A stretch of DNA of 48,064 bases, from NCBI GenBank assembly GCA_044371675.1, contig JBILTF010000005.1, positions 1 to 48,064 of the forward strand, given 5' to 3'. The notes under the pieces were generated by a model, which saw nothing but the letters and a program-made list of their open reading frames with translations, ran no database searches and was not told the DNA's origin. The translations under genes were made by a program, and so were the position numbers. Origin of the DNA: CAIZGX01 sp044371675 (GTDB taxonomy: Bacteria; Bacteroidota; Bacteroidia; Flavobacteriales_D; Sanyastnellaceae). This document shows positions 1-9,237 of the stretch, in pieces (the stretch's first letter is position 1; each line of letters opens with the position of its first letter).

Positions 1-3
1 AGG

Positions 4-12
4 CAACTTTGC
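4..12 (+). promoter_or_regulatory. candidate -7 box for the first gene
   Basis: CAACTTTGC resembles the Bacteroidetes -7 element TAnnTTTG with one mismatch (C for T). It lies 38 bases before the chosen ATG at 51. The -33 partner would be outside the window, so this is only a weak call. Confidence 0.3.
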
Positions 13-50
13 GACTGCTTATGTTGTCTTTTTGTAAGAAATCATTTAGA

Positions 51-2042
51 ATGAAAAAAATAGTATTCTTTATTGCACTTTTGACTAGCCAAGTATTAAA
101 TGCTCAGTTAACCGTTGATGCAACACAGCCAATAAATGCTGTTATTCAGAATTTGCTAGGTCCGAATGTTCAATTCAGTAATGTGACATTTAGCGGAGAT
201 TTTGATCAAATTGGATTATTTAATTCAACCACAAGTAATCTGCCTTTTCCAACGGGAGTAATAATGGGTACAGGAGGAATTTCAAATGCCATTGGTCCGA
301 ATGATTCTGGCAGCAGCAGCGTTACTGGAGGAAACTTCGGGGCGACAGATGCAGATTTAAACGCTTTGGATGGATTAACCCACAACGATGCGGCAATTCT
401 AGAGTTTGACTTTATTGCAACCGGAACATCTATTTCATTCGACTATGTATTTGCGTCAGACGAGTATCCTGAATATACAGGAGCAGGAAATTGTGGCGAC
501 GTGAGTGATGTATTCGGCTTTTTTCTTTCAGGTCCTGGAATTGCGGGCCCATTTAGTAATGCTTCAGATAATATTGCGCTGATCCCAGGGACTACCCAAT
601 TCGTTTCCATCAATAACTTGAATGCCGGTTGCGACGGATTAGCTCTTCCCGGTGGGGCGAATTGTAACTACTGCCAATATTACATTAACAATGGAAATGG
701 TCTTACGGCACCTTTCAATACAGATCCCAATTATATTCAATACGACGGTTTGACCGTTATCCTTACCGCAGTATACGAGAACTTAGAATGTGGACAAACC
801 TACCACATTAAATTGGCCATTGCTGACGTTTCTGATACAGCATTTGATTCGGCGGTATTCTTAAAAGAAGGTAGTTTTAATGTGGGTGGAAGTTTAATTG
901 AATCGGTGGCGGTGACGAATCCTGGAGTAAGTCCAATCCCTGGTTTTCCAGCAAATTCTATATTGGAAGGAGATGGTTGTTACAACGGTCAATTCGTGAT
1001 TACACCGCCGCCATGTCTTTTAGAGAACGATACCATTCAACTTATCTTCTCAGGAACAGCAACGTTGAATGAAGATTACAACACGAATGGCATAACCGAG
1101 ATTATTTTATTTCCAGGAATTTCAGATACGTTATTTGTGAACGGAATAATTGATAATCTTGTTGAGGGAACTCAAACGGTGACTTTTGGAAATATCACAG
1201 CTGGGTATGAAACCATTGAGATAGGATTTGTCTTTTTCAATCCGTCTATTCAAGCGATGGATACTGCTACAGCGTTCTTAAATATTGTGGATTATGTTCC
1301 AACAGAATTAGCTCCTGTGACAGATATCTTAAACCTCTGTCCAAACGCAGTTATGCCGGTTAATGCGGTTCCGTTAATCTCTAACGGGGTTCCGAATTAC
1401 ACGTTCAATTGGCAAGATGCTTCGGGTGCAACAATTGGAACAAATCCAACGCAACTATTTTCAGTCGGTAGCGCTGGGAATTATGAATTAACCATCACCG
1501 ATTTTTGTGGCAATTCAGACTCTTCTTTGTTTTTAATTACAGAACCACCTGCTATTGTTTTCGCGGGCCCTCAAGACTTGTGTACAGGAATTGATTCCGA
1601 AGTTTTGGTTTCAGGCGGTCTCGAGCCATATGTTTTTGGGCCTTCTACGCCTTCGGCTTTCTTTGTGAATGCGATCACCAATTCAGTCTTCGGTACCGCG
1701 GGAGGAACGTACGACATGACGGTGACAGATGCATGTAATCAATCAGGTGTTGTTCCATTTATTTTAACCGTATGCGATACAGAAGAACCAAACATTCTTC
1801 TTATCAATGCAGATGAATACGACAATGAAAGCTTTATCATTAGAGGATTGGAGAGTTTTCCGAATAGCCAATTACGCATTTATAATCGTTGGGGCGGACT
1901 CATGTATGAGTCGCTTAATTATAGCAACGACAATCCATGGAACGGAACAGATGTTGAAGACGGTGTTTACTTCTGGATATTCAATCGTTCAGACGGAATT
2001 AGTCGTGAAGGATATGTGCATGTGATGCAAAAGAAACCCTAA
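51..2042 (+). CDS. T9SS type B surface protein with choice-of-anchor L domain
   Basis: Secreted surface protein of 663 residues, function unknown. The ATG at 51 is chosen because it begins a clean signal peptide (MKKIVFFIALLTSQVLNAQ); in-frame starts further upstream would put extra charged residues before it. Residues from about 25 to 280 match the choice-of-anchor L domain, with its DYVFASDEYPE motif and a conserved Cys-rich stretch. A calcium-binding-like or Ig-like middle section follows, then a PKD-like segment. The C-terminus (FIIRGLESFPNSQLRIYNRW ... GYVHVMQKKP) is the gliding-motility-associated, type B T9SS sorting domain. The usual NGDG-type opening of that domain is degenerate here. 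Known family role: export across the outer membrane by T9SS and attachment or release at the cell surface. It is the only + strand gene before the terminator at 2065. Confidence 0.88.
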   Translation: MKKIVFFIALLTSQVLNAQLTVDATQPINAVIQNLLGPNVQFSNVTFSGDFDQIGLFNSTTSNLPFPTGVIMGTGGISNAIGPNDSGSSSVTGGNFGATDADLNALDGLTHNDAAILEFDFIATGTSISFDYVFASDEYPEYTGAGNCGDVSDVFGFFLSGPGIAGPFSNASDNIALIPGTTQFVSINNLNAGCDGLALPGGANCNYCQYYINNGNGLTAPFNTDPNYIQYDGLTVILTAVYENLECGQTYHIKLAIADVSDTAFDSAVFLKEGSFNVGGSLIESVAVTNPGVSPIPGFPANSILEGDGCYNGQFVITPPPCLLENDTIQLIFSGTATLNEDYNTNGITEIILFPGISDTLFVNGIIDNLVEGTQTVTFGNITAGYETIEIGFVFFNPSIQAMDTATAFLNIVDYVPTELAPVTDILNLCPNAVMPVNAVPLISNGVPNYTFNWQDASGATIGTNPTQLFSVGSAGNYELTITDFCGNSDSSLFLITEPPAIVFAGPQDLCTGIDSEVLVSGGLEPYVFGPSTPSAFFVNAITNSVFGTAGGTYDMTVTDACNQSGVVPFILTVCDTEEPNILLINADEYDNESFIIRGLESFPNSQLRIYNRWGGLMYESLNYSNDNPWNGTDVEDGVYFWIFNRSDGISREGYVHVMQKKP

Positions 2043-2054
2043 TCGATAAAAGAA

Positions 2055-3560
2055 TTAGATCAGAGAAACCCCAGACATTGTTTGGGGTTTTTCTATTCCC
2101 AAAAGTGTGAGGACTGTTGGTGCAACATCTGCTAATTTCCCGTCGTTCACTTTTGTGATTTCTTTGTCAACAATCCACACGGGAACGGGGTTGGTGGTGT
2201 GTGCTGTATTTGGAGAACCGTCTTCGTTTACCGCGCAATCTGCGTTCCCGTGATCGGCAATAACGATTAGAGAGTATCCCAATTCAATTGCAGTCTCTGC
2301 AACTTGCTTCAGGCAAGCGTCGGTTGTTTCAATGGCTTTGACAATAGCCTCGTACACACCTGTGTGACCGACCATATCTGGATTAGCAAAATTCAAACAG
2401 AAAAAATCAGGTGTTTTTTCATTAAGAAATTGAATGCAAGAGGTCGCAATTTCTTTCGCGCTCATTTCGGGTTGAAGATCATAAGTTGCCACTTTCGGCG
2501 AAGGAACCATAAGTCGGCTCTCACCGGTGAAAGGTTCTTCTCTTCCGCCGTTGAAGAAGAAGGTGACGTGCGGATATTTTTCCGTCTCAGCAATACGAAG
2601 CTGCGTTTTATTTGCGGAAGACAATGTTTCTCCAAGGGTGTGCATGAGGTTGTCTTTTTCGAAAAGAATATGCACGTTTTGAAACGAATCGTCGTAACGT
2701 GTCATGGTCACATAATACAGCGGAAGTTTTTTCATTCCGAAATCTGGAAAATCTTGTTGGTGAAGGGCCATGGTGATTTCACGACAGCGATCTGTTCTGA
2801 AGTTGAAACAGATAACCACATCTCCTTCTTCAATGCCTTGATAGTTTCCTTCAATTTGAATAGGTTCAATAAACTCATCGGTAACGCCATTCACGTAAGA
2901 TTGGGCAACGGCTAATGATGCTGAAGGACTTTTCTCGTGAGATCCGTTTACGAACAAGTCGTACGCTTTCTTCATGCGCTCCCAGCGTTTGTCGCGATCC
3001 ATGGCGAAGTATCTGCCTATGACACTTGCAATCTTTGCTTGTTTTCCTTCCAAATGGTTTTCCAAGTCTTCAATAAATCCTTCGCCGCTTTTCGGATCAC
3101 AGTCTCTTCCATCTGTAACGGCGTGAATGAAAACTTTTGATAGTTCTTGCTCCTCGCAAATGTCAACGAGCGCTTTTAAATGATTGATATGCGAATGCAC
3201 CCCTCCATCTGAAACAAGCCCTATGAAATGAACATTTTTATTTTCTTTTTTCGCATGCTGAAGGGCAGCTAAGAGCGCTTCATTTTTGTGCAACTCGTTG
3301 TTGCGAATGCTTAAGTGAATTTTCACTAAATCTTGGTAGACCACTCGGCCCGCACCAATATTCATGTGTCCAACTTCACTGTTCCCCATCTGTCCTTCCG
3401 GAAGTCCAACGAACTCTCCATCTGTGCGCAAGGTAGCATGAGCAGCGGTGTTGTTCAAATGATGGGTGAATGGGGTTTCCGCGCTGAGTATGGCATTTGA
3501 ACGGTCGTTCTTTCCAATGCCCCATCCGTCTAAAATTATAAGACCAACTTTTTTTGTCAT
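2055..3560 (-). CDS. gpmI: 2,3-bisphosphoglycerate-independent phosphoglycerate mutase
   Basis: Cytosolic glycolytic enzyme that interconverts 3- and 2-phosphoglycerate through a phosphoserine intermediate, using two Mn ions. It has 501 residues, close to the usual length of about 510. Visible family signatures are the N-terminal metal Asp11 in LIILDGWG, the catalytic Ser61 in GQMGNSEVGH, the VTDGRDCDP and IGRYFAMDRD motifs of the phosphotransferase domain, and the C-terminal metal cluster VIADHGNAD plus NTAHTTNPVP. Its ATG overlaps the stop of the upstream histidine kinase (ATGA), so the two are probably translated from one mRNA. Its end is convergent with the T9SS gene and hosts that gene's terminator hairpin. 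Identification is firm. Confidence 0.97.
   Translation of the reverse strand: MTKKVGLIILDGWGIGKNDRSNAILSAETPFTHHLNNTAAHATLRTDGEFVGLPEGQMGNSEVGHMNIGAGRVVYQDLVKIHLSIRNNELHKNEALLAALQHAKKENKNVHFIGLVSDGGVHSHINHLKALVDICEEQELSKVFIHAVTDGRDCDPKSGEGFIEDLENHLEGKQAKIASVIGRYFAMDRDKRWERMKKAYDLFVNGSHEKSPSASLAVAQSYVNGVTDEFIEPIQIEGNYQGIEEGDVVICFNFRTDRCREITMALHQQDFPDFGMKKLPLYYVTMTRYDDSFQNVHILFEKDNLMHTLGETLSSANKTQLRIAETEKYPHVTFFFNGGREEPFTGESRLMVPSPKVATYDLQPEMSAKEIATSCIQFLNEKTPDFFCLNFANPDMVGHTGVYEAIVKAIETTDACLKQVAETAIELGYSLIVIADHGNADCAVNEDGSPNTAHTTNPVPVWIVDKEITKVNDGKLADVAPTVLTLLGIEKPQTMSGVSLI
2065..2094 (+). terminator. intrinsic terminator inside the gpmI coding end
   Basis: AAACCCCA pairs with TGGGGTTT, extended by further pairs around a 3-base loop, and a run of T follows. 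It is correctly placed to end the + strand gene that stops at 2042. The same bases encode the last residues of convergent gpmI (Pro-Gln-Thr-Met-Ser-Gly-Val-Ser). Confidence 0.7.
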
Positions 3561-4495
3561 TTTGAAAATGTAATTTGAAAGCGACTTCCACGAGGGGAGT
3601 TATCGCTAATGGTTATTTCTGCTTTATGTGCTTTGCAAATTTCTTTCACGATATAAAGTCCTAATCCAGTGCCTTTTTGTGAACGAGTTTCTTCGTTTCC
3701 AACGCGATGAAATTTTTCGAAAATTGATTTTCTTTCTTCGTTAGGAATACCTATTCCGAAATCTGAAATCTCCAATAGAACAATGTGCTCATTTCCTTTT
3801 AATAAAACTGAAATGGGTTCAGAAACGGGTGAATATTTATTGGCGTTTTCGAGAAGGTTGAAAAGTAAGCTCACAAGCATGTTCTCCTCCGCTTGCAAAA
3901 AAATATTCGAATGAATGCTTGAGTTTACGGTGCGCTCAGGGAAGAGCTGTTGAAACCGCTTTATTTGCGCTTCAACGAGGGCGGATAAATCTGTTTTTTG
4001 CCAATTTCCTAGGACAGTATTTTGTTCGAATTGTGTAGCGAGTAAAATGTTGTTCACCAAGGTTTCAAGGCGGTTCGATTCGGTAATAATGTCTGCGCAC
4101 AAATCTTGCGATTGTTCTTCAGTGAGTTTACGATTTTTTAATGTTTGAGTATTCAAGCGAATAGCAGCAATAGGTGTTTTTAACTCATGAGTCACGGCAA
4201 GTAAAAAATTCTTTTCTTTTTGAGCGCGGGTTAAATCTTGCCAAACATTTTTCTTGATCCACCAAATTCCCAAAAACAGAAGAAGAAGAAAAACGCCTCC
4301 TTCACCAATGATCATAAAAATTTTATTTCGAAGTGCATTTTCTGGAAGTTTGGCTCCCTCTGATTTGAGGTGCTGTAAATAGGCAAATTGTAGTTTGTAC
4401 AATTGCCATCCCCACCAAACCAATTGAAAAACGAGGTATGCTGCCATAAGGTATAGCACCCCTAACAACCTGCGTTTGTTTCGGATCGATTTCAT
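3557..4495 (-). CDS. two-transmembrane sensor histidine kinase
   Basis: Membrane sensor kinase of 312 residues. The ATG at 4495 is used because an earlier in-frame ATG (4510) would lie inside the -7 box. Transmembrane segments lie at about residues 10-32 and 58-80, leaving only about 25 residues outside the membrane. The H-box has the phospho-acceptor His103 (AVTHELKTP), followed by the N-box (NLLENANKYS), G1 (ISDFGIGIP) and G2 (GTGLGLYIV). These show a complete, apparently active HisKA/HATPase core. There is no HAMP domain and no response regulator beside it; instead it shares a 4-base overlap with gpmI. The stimulus and partner are unknown. The short extracytoplasmic loop suggests sensing in or near the membrane, which is inference. 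Confidence 0.92.
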   Translation of the reverse strand: MKSIRNKRRLLGVLYLMAAYLVFQLVWWGWQLYKLQFAYLQHLKSEGAKLPENALRNKIFMIIGEGGVFLLLLFLGIWWIKKNVWQDLTRAQKEKNFLLAVTHELKTPIAAIRLNTQTLKNRKLTEEQSQDLCADIITESNRLETLVNNILLATQFEQNTVLGNWQKTDLSALVEAQIKRFQQLFPERTVNSSIHSNIFLQAEENMLVSLLFNLLENANKYSPVSEPISVLLKGNEHIVLLEISDFGIGIPNEERKSIFEKFHRVGNEETRSQKGTGLGLYIVKEICKAHKAEITISDNSPRGSRFQITFSK

Positions 4496-4498
4496 ACT

Positions 4499-4507
4499 GC
4501 AAAAGTA
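4499..4507 (-). promoter_or_regulatory. -7 box of the histidine kinase, directly at the start codon
   Basis: On the minus strand this reads TACTTTTGC, a perfect TAnnTTTG element. Only three bases separate it from the ATG at 4495, so the transcript would be leaderless or nearly so. Confidence 0.6.
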
Positions 4508-4589
4508 CATCGCTATTCTTAAATCAGTTGGGAAACAAATGTTGTTCGAAATTTAATGTTTTAATGGTCCTTGAATGGAAAAGTAGATG

Positions 4590-4598
4590 CAATTTTGC
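4590..4598 (+). promoter_or_regulatory. -7 box of the patatin gene, directly at the start codon
   Basis: CAATTTTGC matches TAnnTTTG except for the first base. It ends three bases before the ATG at 4602, the same geometry as the divergent kinase promoter. Confidence 0.45.
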
Positions 4599-4601
4599 AC
4601 C

Positions 4602-6875
4602 ATGATGAAATTGCGTCTAGCGTTGTTGTTTTTGTTTGTCTTTGTGCAGGTGCAAAAGACAGACGCACAGCGTGTGGGCGTAGTTCTCAGCGGCGGAGGG
4701 GCCACTGCTATGGCCCATATAGGATTCCTGCGAGCATTGGAAGAAAACAATGTGCCTATCGATTATATCTGTGGGACGAGTATGGGTGCTGTAATTGCAT
4801 CTTTTTATGCCGCGGGTTATTCAACACGACAAATGGATTCTTTGTGCAGAACACCCGAATTTGGATTGTTATCCGAAGGGCAAGATCTTCCGCAGGACAT
4901 GCTGTTTTATTATTTGAAATCGGAACCCACTGCGGCAATGGTTAGTTTGAAGTATTCCGGCGGAGATAACATATCGAACACCCTTCCAACCAATTTAATT
5001 AATCCAGCCCTTATGGATTGGGTCCATATGAAGTTGTTGAGCGCAGCCAGCGAAGCTTCAAAGCAGAATTTCGATAGTTTGTTTGTTCCGTTTCGTTGTG
5101 TTGCGGCCGACGTGAAAAACAAGAAAGAAGTAATTTTTAATAAGGGTTCTTTGAATGAAGCGGTTCGTGCTTCTTGCACGTATCCATTTTACATGCCTCC
5201 GCGAAGAATAGATGGGCTGTTGCTCTATGATGGAGGAATTTACAACAACTTCCCGATGGATGTTATGTACCGTGATTTTCATCCAGATGTAATTTTGGGC
5301 TGCAATGTCTCGAGCGCTCCTGCGGATCCGAAGGAGAATGACCTGATGTCTCAATTGGAGGCCATGATTGTTTATCAGAAGGATGTTTTTATTCCTTGCG
5401 AAGAAGTCGTTATTGTTCAACCCAACAGCAGCAGCACCGGTACCTTTGAGTTTTCGAATTCTATAGCTGCGATAGATTCAGGATATGTTTCAACGTTACG
5501 ATCTCTTCCACAAATAAAAAGACTGATTGAACGCGAAGTTTCATCAAAAGAGCTTCAAAACAAGCGAAAAATGTTCGCTATGAAATGTTCGCCATTGGTG
5601 GTGGATGAGGTTAGATTAGAGGGGTTGCCTAAAGGACAAACACAATACGTTCGAGAACTTTTAGGAAGGAAAGAAAATGCAATCCCACTAAGCGATTTGC
5701 AACGGACTTATTTCAGGGTGTTGGCAGACGGAAGCATAAAATCGGTCTATCCGAAAATGTTCTTCAAACCGGAAACAGGGAAGTATGTTTTGGATCTTAA
5801 CGTTCAGCGAGAGAAAGATTTGATTGTGTCATTCGGTGGGAACTTTAGTTCGCGTTCTATTAATACAGGTTACGTAGGACTGCGCTATAATTTATTCGGA
5901 AGAGTTAACACCGTTCTCGAGGCCAACAGTTATTTCGGGAGGTATTACGGTTCTGTGCAAGCGAAGGCTCGTTCGAAAATTATGTTGTTCAATTTGCCCA
6001 TTGCATTTGAAGTTTCTTTCACGCAAAACAGGTGGGATTATTACAAGAGTTTGACAACTTTTTTTGAAGATGTGAAGCCTTCATTTGTTTTGTTAAGAGA
6101 ACAGTTTGGTGAGGCAAGTTGGATTTTGCCTGCGGGAAGGAAGGCGAAGTTTAAAATAGATGCGATATGCACCCACCAAAACGATAGCTACTACCAAACT
6201 AAGAATTTCTTAAGTATTGATACTGCTGATGTCACTGAGTTCAATGCGAAAATGTTGCGGTTCAATTATGTGCGAAACACATTAAATCGAATTCAATACG
6301 CCTCTTCGGGTTCTCAAATTAGAATCGCTGGTAAAGGGGTTAGTGGAAATGAATATACTATTCCAGGCACCACCAGTTCGAACCGAGACACACTAACGAA
6401 TGCACACGCGTGGCTGCAAATGCGGGTTTTCTATGAGAACTACATTGTGAATCAGCCTCGTTTTTCGTTTGGTGTAAAAGCCGAAGTGCTTTGGTCGGGA
6501 CAAAAAGATTTTCAGAATGCAACTGCGACCTCTATTATGAGTCCGACTCCAAGTTTCTTCCCTGAATTCAAAACGTTTTATTTGCCGGTCTATAGAGGAA
6601 CATCGTTTTTCACTCTTGGAATTTCCCCTGTGCTTCATCTCACTAAAAATGTAGATGTACGCGCTGATTTGTATGCCTATCAGCCTTTCCAAGCATCAGC
6701 TGTGCCATCTAGAGATATATACAGAACCTATGGTGTAGGCAGCGGAACATTGGTTTATCATTCGCCAATTGGTCCGGTAAGTTTGTCGGCTAATTATTAC
6801 GAGCAAAAAGAAAAACCTTGGAGTATACTTTTCAACCTAGGGTTTATCATATCGAACCCGTCTGCAAGGGATTAA
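4602..6875 (+). CDS. patatin-like phospholipase fused to an outer-membrane beta-barrel
   Basis: Exported protein of 758 residues. The ATG at 4602 gives a signal peptide ending near Asp-Ala-Gln at 23; the ATG at 4587 overlaps the promoter box. Residues 26-230 are a patatin domain: oxyanion motif LSGGGATAMAHIG, nucleophile Ser60 in GTSMG and catalytic Asp210 in DGG. About residues 330-400 resemble a POTRA repeat. The rest is a 16-strand-type Omp85 barrel (YVGLRYNLFGR ... GPVSLSANYY) ending in a short aromatic-rich C-terminus. Family knowledge: the architecture matches PlpD-like type Vd autotransporters, where the lipase is displayed or released at the cell surface. The catalytic dyad is intact, so it is probably an active lipid hydrolase; the substrate is unknown. 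Confidence 0.92.
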   Translation: MMKLRLALLFLFVFVQVQKTDAQRVGVVLSGGGATAMAHIGFLRALEENNVPIDYICGTSMGAVIASFYAAGYSTRQMDSLCRTPEFGLLSEGQDLPQDMLFYYLKSEPTAAMVSLKYSGGDNISNTLPTNLINPALMDWVHMKLLSAASEASKQNFDSLFVPFRCVAADVKNKKEVIFNKGSLNEAVRASCTYPFYMPPRRIDGLLLYDGGIYNNFPMDVMYRDFHPDVILGCNVSSAPADPKENDLMSQLEAMIVYQKDVFIPCEEVVIVQPNSSSTGTFEFSNSIAAIDSGYVSTLRSLPQIKRLIEREVSSKELQNKRKMFAMKCSPLVVDEVRLEGLPKGQTQYVRELLGRKENAIPLSDLQRTYFRVLADGSIKSVYPKMFFKPETGKYVLDLNVQREKDLIVSFGGNFSSRSINTGYVGLRYNLFGRVNTVLEANSYFGRYYGSVQAKARSKIMLFNLPIAFEVSFTQNRWDYYKSLTTFFEDVKPSFVLLREQFGEASWILPAGRKAKFKIDAICTHQNDSYYQTKNFLSIDTADVTEFNAKMLRFNYVRNTLNRIQYASSGSQIRIAGKGVSGNEYTIPGTTSSNRDTLTNAHAWLQMRVFYENYIVNQPRFSFGVKAEVLWSGQKDFQNATATSIMSPTPSFFPEFKTFYLPVYRGTSFFTLGISPVLHLTKNVDVRADLYAYQPFQASAVPSRDIYRTYGVGSGTLVYHSPIGPVSLSANYYEQKEKPWSILFNLGFIISNPSARD

Positions 6876-6891
6876 TTCGCCGGGTTGTCCT

Positions 6892-6900
6892 TACTTTTGC
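6892..6900 (+). promoter_or_regulatory. -7 box of the polysaccharide gene cluster
   Basis: TACTTTTGC matches TAnnTTTG exactly and lies 15 bases before the ATG at 6916. It is the likely promoter for the four co-directional genes up to the terminator at 11267. Confidence 0.65.
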
Positions 6901-6915
6901 AACAGATTAATACTT

Positions 6916-7929
6916 ATGAGTAAAATTAAATTTGCTGTCATTGGTGCTGGCCACATTGGTAAGCGTCATGCTGAAATGGTTCAACGTAACGAACATACTG
7001 AATTGTCTGCGATGTGCGATGTTCGTTCGCGCGAAGAATGCGGAGTGGCAGATGACGTTCGATTGTATTCAACCCCAGAAGAAATGTTGGAGAAGGAAGA
7101 GGTTGATGTTGTTTGCGTTTGCACTCCAAACGGGCTTCATGCGCAGCACGCTCTTCTTGCCTTGAAAGCTGGGAAACACGTCGTAGTTGAAAAGCCAATG
7201 GCGTTGAATAAAGCAGACGGAGAAAAAGTAATTTTTGAAGCACTTCGCGCAAACAAACAAGTGTTTTGTGTGATGCAGAACAGATATAGTCCACCAAGTG
7301 TTTGGATGAAAGAATTGATTCAATCGGGTGTTTTAGGGAAAATATATATGGTGAACATTGATTTGTTCTGGAACAGAGACGATCGCTATTACAAGAAAGG
7401 TGGATGGAAGGGAACCAAGGATTTAGATGGAGGAACTTTGTTCACGCAGTTTTCTCACTTCATAGATATTATGTATTGGCTCTTCGGCGATATAGATAAT
7501 ATTCAAGCACGCCTGCACGATTTCAATCACGCGCATTCAACTGAATTCGAAGATTCAGGAATAGTTATGTTTGATTTGGTTGAAGGTGGAATGGGATCAA
7601 TTAATTTCTCTACTGCAGTTAGCACTGTGAATTATGAAAGTAGCCTAACCGTCGTTGCTGAAAAAGGAACCGTGAAAATTGGAGGTCAGTACATGAACGA
7701 AGTGGCGTATTGTCAAATTGAAAATTACACCATGCCTGAGTTGTCGGAAGGGAACCCAGCCAACGATTACGGACATTACAAGGGAAGCGCTGCTAACCAC
7801 ATTTACATCATTCAAAATGTTGTTGACGCCTTAAATGGGGTTTCGAATATTGGTACCAATGCCCTAGAAGGTTTGAAAGTTGTGGAAATTATCGAACGCA
7901 TCTATCTTGCTTCAACCATTAATAAATAG
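6916..7929 (+). CDS. Gfo/Idh/MocA-family nucleotide-sugar dehydrogenase
   Basis: NAD(P)-dependent sugar oxidoreductase of 337 residues. The N-terminal Rossmann fold has the dinucleotide loop VIGAGHIGKRH (residues 8-18), then CTPNGLHAQHAL and the family's EKP motif with Lys93 (VVEKPMALNK). The C-terminal half carries GGTLFTQFSHFIDIMYWLFG, which supplies the substrate-site His. The closest family I recognise is the WbpB/WlbA group that oxidises UDP-HexNAc uronic acids at C3 in O-antigen synthesis; that substrate is an inference. It is the first gene of a tight cluster, 3 bases before a flippase, which supports a surface-polysaccharide role. Confidence 0.85.
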   Translation: MSKIKFAVIGAGHIGKRHAEMVQRNEHTELSAMCDVRSREECGVADDVRLYSTPEEMLEKEEVDVVCVCTPNGLHAQHALLALKAGKHVVVEKPMALNKADGEKVIFEALRANKQVFCVMQNRYSPPSVWMKELIQSGVLGKIYMVNIDLFWNRDDRYYKKGGWKGTKDLDGGTLFTQFSHFIDIMYWLFGDIDNIQARLHDFNHAHSTEFEDSGIVMFDLVEGGMGSINFSTAVSTVNYESSLTVVAEKGTVKIGGQYMNEVAYCQIENYTMPELSEGNPANDYGHYKGSAANHIYIIQNVVDALNGVSNIGTNALEGLKVVEIIERIYLASTINK

Positions 7930-7932
7930 GGA

Positions 7933-9237
7933 ATGAAGCACAACGTTCTAAGCCGCTTCACACATGTTTTCCGTGGTGAATATGTTCGGAATGTGCTTAC
8001 CTTAATGGGTGGAACCCTCTTAGGTCAAGGATTGGTTTTTTTATTGTCTCCCTTTGTTACCCGACTTTTTTCTCCGCAAGATTTTACCACCCTCGAGCAG
8101 TACACCATGTTAGTTGCTGTCTTAACTCCGCTTGTTACTGGTAAATATGAGTTTGCAATTATGTCTCATAGAGAAAAGAACGACGCATTGCATGTAGTTG
8201 GACTTTCGCTTAAAGTGGCGTCCTATACGTGTCTGTTTTTAATGTTTTTCATGCTTTTTTTAGCGAAAGACGTTTCCTATTGGTTGTCGAATGAGGCGAT
8301 AGGTGTTTTTTTATGGACCCTTCCAATTGTTCTTTTTTTTACAGCGGTTTTTAATATTTTCAACTACTGGTTTTCTCGTTTGAAGCAATATAAAATTGCA
8401 TCGACGAGTAAGGTTTGGGCATCGTTTTCTTCAGAGCCGGTAAAAATAGCAGCGGGTTGGGGCTCGTGGGGTTCTGCTGGATTAATATTTTCTACGGTTA
8501 TCGCTGCAGTTGGAAGTGGATTCTATGTTTTTTTTAAGTTCCTGAAATCAGAGCCGGAAGGACTTAAAAGCTTAACAAATGAGCGTATGAAGGCCTTGGC
8601 CATACTTCATAAAGATTACCCTCTGTTCAGTGTTTGGGGAAGCGTAATGAATAGATTAGCGCAATGGGCGCACATTGGTATATTCGCCTATTATTATGGT
8701 TTGTTGGGTATTGGACTCATGGCGCTCTGTAGAAGAATTGTTTTGGGGCCATTGAATGTCATCAGCAACTCTTATTCACAAGTGTTTTTTCAACGCATCT
8801 CAGAAATTGAGAGTCCAAAAGAGTTGAAAGCGCTGTATTACAAAGTCCTTATACGATTTTTAATTGCAGGAGGATTAATGATACTTGTGGTTCAAATGCT
8901 GCCAAGTAACACGATGGGATTTGTATTTGGTGCTGCTTGGACAGACTCCTTGGTGTATATGAAATATCTTATCTTTTGGTTTGCTTTGAATTTTGTTACT
9001 TCCTCCTTATCATTCATTACTTACCGAATAAACATGATGCGCGCTGGCTTGTTTTTAGATGCATTGCATTTTGTTTTAGCTATCGTAGCTGTTTTTTTAG
9101 CTCATTTTTGGGGAATGAATGAGTTGGAAGCAACGAAATTTTTAGTGATTTCTAAAGTGGTTTACTTCGGAATTAACATACTTGTAATTCTTTGGTTTTT
9201 GGAACGATACACCAAAAAACATCAACAGGAAGCATGA
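7933..9237 (+). CDS. Wzx-like polysaccharide flippase
   Basis: Integral membrane protein of 434 residues with about twelve hydrophobic helices from residue 20 to the end. The start resembles polysaccharide translocases: NVLTLMGGTLLGQGLVFLLS, then PFVTRLFSPQDF, a motif shared by MATE/MOP-superfamily oligosaccharide exporters. Family role: flips undecaprenyl-linked repeat units across the inner membrane. Its last codons overlap the next glycosyltransferase (ATGA), so the genes are translationally coupled. The exact glycan is unknown. Confidence 0.85.
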   Translation: MKHNVLSRFTHVFRGEYVRNVLTLMGGTLLGQGLVFLLSPFVTRLFSPQDFTTLEQYTMLVAVLTPLVTGKYEFAIMSHREKNDALHVVGLSLKVASYTCLFLMFFMLFLAKDVSYWLSNEAIGVFLWTLPIVLFFTAVFNIFNYWFSRLKQYKIASTSKVWASFSSEPVKIAAGWGSWGSAGLIFSTVIAAVGSGFYVFFKFLKSEPEGLKSLTNERMKALAILHKDYPLFSVWGSVMNRLAQWAHIGIFAYYYGLLGIGLMALCRRIVLGPLNVISNSYSQVFFQRISEIESPKELKALYYKVLIRFLIAGGLMILVVQMLPSNTMGFVFGAAWTDSLVYMKYLIFWFALNFVTSSLSFITYRINMMRAGLFLDALHFVLAIVAVFLAHFWGMNELEATKFLVISKVVYFGINILVILWFLERYTKKHQQEA

